DNA from: AC-37 sp036389295 | GTDB taxonomy: Bacteria; Actinomycetota; Thermoleophilia; Solirubrobacterales; Thermoleophilaceae | Length of the DNA stretch: 64,000 nucleotides | Direction: 5' to 3' | Assembly: GCA_036389295.1 (NCBI GenBank) | Contig: DASVQB010000052.1 | Location: 6,161 to 70,160, forward strand | Shown here: in pieces, positions 60,100 to 64,000 of the stretch | Layout of the letters: the number at the start of each line of letters is the position of its first letter | Position numbering within the stretch: position 1 is the stretch's first letter | Position numbers and translations under genes: made by a program | The notes under the pieces: generated by a model | Seen by the model: the letters and a program-made list of their open reading frames with translations, nothing else | The model's database searches: none | Told to the model about the DNA's origin: nothing

Positions 60100-60783
60100 G
60101 TGCCCGTACGCCGCCTTCTCGTCGCACTCCTGGCCGTCGCCTGCGCCGTCGCGGCCCTCGCGTCGTCCGCGTTCGCGACCACGACCGGCGGCGTCGCGGC
60201 CCCGAGCGGGTCGCCGACCGCGACGTCCGGCGGCGCCACGCCGAGCGCGACGCCGACCGAGCGCCGCTCGCCCCGCAAGCCGCCGAAGCCTAAGAAGCGC
60301 AAGCCGAAGAGGCCCCAGCCAAAGCAGCCCGAGCCCAAGAAGCCGGCAGCGAGCCACCGCTTCCCGGTGGCCGGCCCGCACACGTTCGGCGGCGAGGGCG
60401 CCCAGTTCGGCGCGCCCCGCGACGGCGGGAAGCGCAAGCACCAGGGCCAGGACATCATCGCCGCCGAGGGCCTGCCGATCGTGGCGCCGCGCGGCGGGAC
60501 GGTGAAGTTCGTCGGCGACCAGCCCGGCGGTGCGGGGATCTACGTGGTGCTCGACAGCGCGACCGAGCGGTTCGACTACGTCTTCATGCACATCCAGGAG
60601 GGGTCGCTGCTCGTGGCCCTGGGCCAGCGGGTGCGCACCGGCCAGCGGATCGCGAGCGTCGGGCAGACCGGCGCGGCCGAGGGGCCGCACCTGCACTTCG
60701 AGATGTGGCTCGGGCCGTGGCAGGCGGGCGGGACGGCGGTCGACCCGCTGCCCTACCTGCTGCGCTGGGACAAGCGGTCGTAG
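60100..60783 (+). CDS. Secreted M23 (LytM) peptidase
   Basis: This 227-residue cell-wall endopeptidase has a signal peptide (1-26, ending AFA). A basic Lys/Pro-rich linker (56-82, KPPKPKKRKPKRPQPKQ) leads to an M23 domain with zinc ligands His114 and Asp118 (KHQGQDI) and His199 in GPHLHF; catalytic His164 and His197 are also present. All ligands are kept, so it is likely active on peptidoglycan cross-bridges. The Lys-rich linker would bind the anionic wall. GTG 60100 is chosen for the signal peptide; no ribosome binding site. Confidence 0.9.
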   Translation: MPVRRLLVALLAVACAVAALASSAFATTTGGVAAPSGSPTATSGGATPSATPTERRSPRKPPKPKKRKPKRPQPKQPEPKKPAASHRFPVAGPHTFGGEGAQFGAPRDGGKRKHQGQDIIAAEGLPIVAPRGGTVKFVGDQPGGAGIYVVLDSATERFDYVFMHIQEGSLLVALGQRVRTGQRIASVGQTGAAEGPHLHFEMWLGPWQAGGTAVDPLPYLLRWDKRS

Positions 60784-60785
60784 AG

Positions 60786-60800
60786 GCGGGGCCGCCCCGC
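60786..60800. terminator. Short GC hairpin between convergent genes
   Basis: GCGGGGC and GCCCCGC pair around a single C, just after the peptidase stop. It could end both this gene and the lipoprotein gene. Confidence 0.35.
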
Positions 60801-60846
60801 GCGGCGGCTCGCCTTCCCTCCTACTCGCGTCAGCGGGTACCGGAGA

Positions 60847-62370
60847 TCAGCGGCTGCCGGAGATGCCCACCCCGAGGTGGGCGGTGAGGCCGTCGGGCTG
60901 CGCCTCGACCCAACCGGTCGCGTCCTTCAGCGGGCTCAGGAGCGCTTGGCCGAACGCCTGGAACGGGCCCCGGCCGCCGCGCGAGAGCAGTCGGCCGACG
61001 ATGGCCTTGAGGTCGGCGGTCGCCGCGACGGCTCCCCTCGCCCCGGCGATCGGCTGGGCGGGCGCGTCGGCGAACTCCCGCGCGCGCGCGGCGTCCTTGC
61101 CCACCACCAGGCGATCGCCCACCACGCCCACGAACGCCTGCTTGCCGTCCCTGCCGGTCACCCGGTAGAAACCGGCGCCGCCGCCGGGCTCGATACTGAG
61201 CTCGTCGAGCGGGGCGCCCGCTCGGGGCAGCTTGGAGGCGACGGTCGCGAGGGTGCCGGCGAAGGCCTTCGGGTCCTTCAGGTCCACGCGCACGGCGTAG
61301 GAGCCGTCGAGTGCGATCGAGGCGGCTGAGGCAGCGCCGAGCTGGTCGACGACGTCGCGCTTCAGGTCGACGCCGATGCGCTTCAGCGCCTCGTTGACGG
61401 AGGGGTCGTCGGACTGCGGGCCCGACTTGCGCGGGGCCGCGTCGTTCACCTCCTTGGCGAAGTCGAAGATGCGACCGGGATCGCGGATGGCGAGCGCGAC
61501 CTCGCCGTCGCGCGTGACGACCGGCGGCGAGTCGGAGCCGGCCGCGAGCGGGAGCTGGTCGGCGCCGACGCCCTCGGTGCGGACGTTCACGTCGACGGCC
61601 AGGCCGTCCCCGCTCGCGTAGAGGACCACGGCGAAGGTCCGGAGGGCGCCGACCCACGGGATCGAGCGAGCGGCCGCCGAGTCGGGGCTCGACTCGAGGA
61701 GGCGCTGGGCGTCGCCGGCGACGCGCACGAGCCCGTCGCGGGAGAGGTCGCCGAGGCGGTCCTGGAAGTCGTCCTCGGTGAGACGGTCGTCGTCGTGGCG
61801 GCGGTCGATGGCCTCCTCGAGCATCTCGCGGCTGTCGGCGGCCACGAGCACGTCGTCGTCGAGGGCGGTGAACTGGTCGTCGCGCTTGAAGACCTCCGCG
61901 CCGTCGATCTCGCCGTCCTCCTCGGCCTTGTCCTCGAGGACCTTCTTCGCCTTGCCGGCGTCGCCGACCCGCCACGCCACGACGGCCGGGGTGTCGGAGC
62001 CGCCGGCGCGCACGTCCGGCACGCCGATGACGACCTCGTTGCCGAGCAGCGGCTCGACGTCGTCCTCGAAGTCGAGGTCGCGGCCCTTGACGACGCCGTT
62101 CTTGAAGCCCTCCTTGAACTGGCCGGAGAACGGGAACCGCGAGATCAGCTCGTCGACCTGCTGGAGCTGCTCGCCGTCGGGGTCGGTCTCGACGGCGGCC
62201 ACGACCGGCGCGTCCTTCGGGAGGTAGCCGAGGGCGTCGTCGAGGGCGGAGCTGGCGTCGTTCTCGCCGCAGCCGGCCACGCCGAGCGCGAGGGCCGCGG
62301 CGGCCGTCGCCGCGAGGGCGGCGATGCGCGGGCGTGCCCTCGATCCGAGCCGCGGGGCGGTCGCCGGCAC
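60847..62370 (-). CDS. DUF3352-type lipoprotein
   Basis: This 507-residue protein has a lipobox (LGVAGC) with Cys34 after a signal sequence, so it is anchored to the outer face of the membrane. The mature part matches the DUF3352 family: GYLPKDAPVVAAVETDPDG, then VLEDKAEEDG, DDDVLVAADSREMLEEAI and a long Asp-rich beta region. No enzymatic motif is known in this family. The start GTG 62370 shares a base with the glyoxalase stop (TAGTG), so it is translated with that gene. Confidence 0.83.
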   Translation of the reverse strand: MPATAPRLGSRARPRIAALAATAAAALALGVAGCGENDASSALDDALGYLPKDAPVVAAVETDPDGEQLQQVDELISRFPFSGQFKEGFKNGVVKGRDLDFEDDVEPLLGNEVVIGVPDVRAGGSDTPAVVAWRVGDAGKAKKVLEDKAEEDGEIDGAEVFKRDDQFTALDDDVLVAADSREMLEEAIDRRHDDDRLTEDDFQDRLGDLSRDGLVRVAGDAQRLLESSPDSAAARSIPWVGALRTFAVVLYASGDGLAVDVNVRTEGVGADQLPLAAGSDSPPVVTRDGEVALAIRDPGRIFDFAKEVNDAAPRKSGPQSDDPSVNEALKRIGVDLKRDVVDQLGAASAASIALDGSYAVRVDLKDPKAFAGTLATVASKLPRAGAPLDELSIEPGGGAGFYRVTGRDGKQAFVGVVGDRLVVGKDAARAREFADAPAQPIAGARGAVAATADLKAIVGRLLSRGGRGPFQAFGQALLSPLKDATGWVEAQPDGLTAHLGVGISGSR

Positions 62371-62747
62371 TAGACCCCCTTCTCGATCAGCTCGATGCGG
62401 TAGCCGTCCGGGTCGCGGACGAAGCAGAGCCGGCTGCCGCCCTCGCGGACCGTGTAGGGGGGCTTCTCTGGCTCGATCCCCTGCTCGGCCAGCTCGGCCA
62501 GCCGCGCGTCGATGTCGTCGACGGTCACCGCGATGTGGTTGTAGCCCGTGCCGAGCTCGTAGGAGTCGACGCCGAAGTTGTGGGTCAGCTCGAGCCGCGG
62601 GCCGTCGCCCGGCAGGCCCATGAAGACGTTGATCGCCTCGTCGCGGATCGGCAGCCGGCCGATCTCCTCGAAGCCGAGGGCCTGGTAGAACGCGACGGAC
62701 CGGTCGATGTCCCCGATCCGGTAGCAGGTGTGGATGAGCTCGCTCAC
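62370..62747 (-). CDS. gloA: Glyoxalase I / lactoylglutathione lyase-like protein
   Basis: This 125-residue VOC-fold protein has the four metal ligands of E. coli GloA at equivalent places: His6, Glu53, His71 and Glu119 (E. coli His5, Glu56, His74, Glu122). It would isomerise hemithioacetals of methylglyoxal. Actinobacteria use mycothiol or other thiols rather than glutathione, so the cosubstrate is open. GTG 62747 follows TAACGT by 7 nt. The next gene is the DUF3352 lipoprotein. Confidence 0.9.
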   Translation of the reverse strand: MSELIHTCYRIGDIDRSVAFYQALGFEEIGRLPIRDEAINVFMGLPGDGPRLELTHNFGVDSYELGTGYNHIAVTVDDIDARLAELAEQGIEPEKPPYTVREGGSRLCFVRDPDGYRIELIEKGV

Positions 62748-62754
62748 GGGGTGG

Positions 62755-62760
62755 ACGTTA
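62755..62760 (-). promoter_or_regulatory. -10 box TAACGT of the glyoxalase gene
   Basis: Read on the minus strand, TAACGT is followed by 7 nt and GTG 62747, without a ribosome binding site. Confidence 0.5.
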
Positions 62761-62846
62761 CCGGGCGGGACGGGCGGTCCGTTCCGGCTCGGGGCTCGTC
62801 CGGTGGTGCGTTGCCGGTTGGAGCGCGTCCGGCGGCGCGTTCGCGC

Positions 62847-63398
62847 TCAGAGCTCGTCCGGCGGCGCCATCCGGTAGACGAACGCGCCGAGCCCTCCCTG
62901 GTTGACCGCGAAGACCAGCTCGATGAAGCGCTCCTGGGCGGCCGCCTTCTCGAGCGGCCCGGCGTAGATCGGCTCGTAGCCGGCGTCCCGGTTCAGCTTC
63001 TCCACGACGTCGCGCGCCTCGTCGTCCCCGCACCAGAGGTTGCCCGGGGTGGCGCGGGCCTCTCCGAGGCGGTCGTAGAGCGAGGCGAAGTTGATGTTGA
63101 AGGACTTGGCCGTCGGGCCGCCCGTCCTCGACTTCACGAACTCCGCGTTCGAGGCGAAACCCTGCGGCGGCTCCGCGCCGATCAGGTTGGTGGCGTCGAT
63201 CGCAGTCTTGCCCTGGATGCCCTGGACCGTGTCGAGCGCGTCCGCGACCGCCTCGCCCGGGACGGCCAGCAGCACGACCTCGGCGTCCGAGGCGTCGCCC
63301 CCGTCCCGACCGATCCTCGTCACCTCGTGGCCGGCCTTCTCCCACAGGTCGGCCAGCCCGCCGCCGACGTTGCCCCTGCCCACAACCGCGATCCTCAT
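62847..63398 (-). CDS. F420-dependent NADP reductase-like protein
   Basis: This 183-residue NADP-binding protein belongs to the F420H2:NADP oxidoreductase-like family (NADP-binding fold 2). The dinucleotide motif is VVGRGNVGGGL (Gly7, Gly9, Gly12), followed by VLLAVPGEAVADAL, DATNLIG, SFNINFASLYD and a C-terminal region ending YRMAPPDEL. It is shorter than the archaeal Fno. Whether it uses F420 is unknown. AAGGAGG lies 4-5 nt before the ATG. Cofactor F420 is common in actinobacteria, which fits. Confidence 0.82.
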   Translation of the reverse strand: MRIAVVGRGNVGGGLADLWEKAGHEVTRIGRDGGDASDAEVVLLAVPGEAVADALDTVQGIQGKTAIDATNLIGAEPPQGFASNAEFVKSRTGGPTAKSFNINFASLYDRLGEARATPGNLWCGDDEARDVVEKLNRDAGYEPIYAGPLEKAAAQERFIELVFAVNQGGLGAFVYRMAPPDEL

Positions 63399-63585
63399 CC
63401 CGCCTCCTTCGTTGGCTTCGCCGGCTGATGATCCCAGGCGGTGGCGCGACCCGGGGGTTTGGCGCGCTTGGTCGGTCGCCGTCGGGGGGTGCTCCAGGAC
63501 GGCCGACGGTGCGCGGATCGCGACGGCCGACGGTGTCCGAATCGCGCCCTGCGCAGCCAGATCCGCCGCTACCATCCTGCGGCGC

Positions 63586-63658
63586 GGCGAGGTAGCTCAG
63601 TTGGTAGAGCACACGACTGAAAATCGTGGTGTCGCCAGTTCGATTCTGGCCCTCGCCA
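63586..63658 (+). tRNA. tRNA-Phe (GAA)
   Basis: A complete cloverleaf of 73 nt: acceptor stem GGCGAGG / CCTCGCC, D stem GCTC/GAGC, anticodon stem CACGA/TCGTG with loop CTGAAAA (anticodon GAA), a 5-nt variable loop, and T stem GCCAG/CTGGC with TTCGATT. Discriminator A. CCA is not encoded and must be added by the CCA-adding enzyme. Confidence 0.97.
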
Positions 63659-63670
63659 TACCCTGACGCT

Positions 63671-64000
63671 TCAGCCGCCGACCACGGCTGGACTGTCCAC
63701 ACTCTCCCCCGGCTCGAGGACGCGGACCTCATACGGGCGATCCGCGGTAGCGGCCTCGAACCGGTCGAGCGCGTCATCGACGGGCCTGTACCAGGGCTCG
63801 ATCGCGTAGCCGCCGTAGTGAATCGGGACGACGACGCGAGCGCCGAGCAGCTCGCAGGCCAGGGCTGCCTGCTCCGGTGTCATCGCGGCCGGCAGCGGGC
63901 TCGGGGGCTGCAGGTGGGGGAAGTTGACCGCGGCGCCGTTGATCGGAGCGAAGACCAGGTCGAACGGTCCGTGGCGCCGAGCCATCCGCCACCAATAGCC
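63671..64000 (-). CDS. MBL-fold hydrolase, C-terminal part (truncated by window)
   Basis: A reading frame runs off the right edge of the window, with about 109 C-terminal residues visible. The text FDLVFAPINGAAVNFPHLQP followed by MTPEQAALACELLGARVVVPIHYGGY is typical of the end of UPF0173/UlaG-like MBL hydrolases (VVPIHY with the last metal His). An internal ATG at 63985 is unlikely to be the start, because the frame stays open upstream (GYWWR) and the metal-binding HxHxDH part must lie beyond 64000. Substrate unknown. Confidence 0.8.
   Translation of the reverse strand, partial: GYWWRMARRHGPFDLVFAPINGAAVNFPHLQPPSPLPAAMTPEQAALACELLGARVVVPIHYGGYAIEPWYRPVDDALDRFEAATADRPYEVRVLEPGESVDSPAVVGG

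Noticed and set aside
63586..63658. tRNA-Phe as an integration site for a mobile element
   Set aside because: No repeat of the tRNA 3' end and no integrase gene are in the window; the flanks are ordinary genes.

Overview
The window is dense, high-GC actinobacterial DNA with 57 protein genes, one tRNA and almost no intergenic space. Several traits point to the class Thermoleophilia (Solirubrobacterales or relatives). The acyl-CoA carboxylase alpha chain is the actinobacterial biotin carboxylase-BCCP fusion. The regulator is of the IdeR/DtxR family. Secreted proteins carry an Arg-rich C-terminal beta domain after a Gly/Ser/Pro linker. Calcium-repeat, PD40 and sorbosone-dehydrogenase-like secreted proteins are abundant, and GTG/TTG starts are common. 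The lineage is an inference from gene content, not from a marker tree.

Layout. 0.2-6.8 kb: secreted subtilase, small SRPBCC-like protein, acyl-CoA carboxylase beta subunit and two tandem GT-C-type membrane proteins. 6.7-8.3 kb: ornithine cyclodeaminase-like enzyme, divergent to a small candidate carboxylase epsilon subunit and a rhodanese. 8.3-13.4 kb: a sulfate assimilation operon (sir-cysH-cysC-sat-TauE-like exporter). 13.4-15.2 kb: biotin carboxylase/BCCP. 15.3-26.2 kb: a large unknown secreted protein, MFS transporter, YCF48-type propeller, cupin, an unknown 508-residue protein, sulfurtransferase, PEP-mutase-family enzyme and a RibD-like reductase. 26.2-29.6 kb (minus): secreted metzincin, MBL hydrolase and HAD. 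29.7-34.5 kb: sucCD, GT2, PLP aminotransferase and a frameshifted membrane protein. 34.6-40.7 kb: pncB, a membrane protein without a normal start codon, a MacB/FtsX-type ABC transporter and a DtxR-family regulator. 40.7-47.4 kb: ATP-dependent ligase, sugar dehydrogenase, macro domain protein, glycerate kinase, methyltransferase and PD40 propeller. 47.4-53.0 kb (minus): glcD-glcE-glcF-aceB. 53.0-64.0 kb: alpha/beta hydrolase, membrane and secreted proteins, an MrfA-like repair helicase, M23 peptidase, DUF3352 lipoprotein, glyoxalase, F420-reductase-like protein, tRNA-Phe and a truncated MBL hydrolase.

How genes work together. Sat, CysH, Sir and CysC form sulfate reduction to sulfide with a PAPS side branch. 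GlcDEF with AceB converts glycolate to glyoxylate and then malate in one tightly overlapped operon, and a glycerate kinase 3.5 kb away could serve the parallel glycerate route. SucCD serves the TCA cycle. Carboxylase alpha, beta and possibly epsilon chains lie in three separate places and could assemble into one complex.

Most unusual signal. Many first genes of transcription units have a TAnnnT box 6-10 nt before an ATG/GTG with no ribosome binding site, which is the layout of leaderless transcripts. At several divergent gene pairs the two boxes overlap on the same TA, leaving only 24-29 bp between opposing start codons. No mobile elements, CRISPR arrays, phage genes or rRNA were seen.
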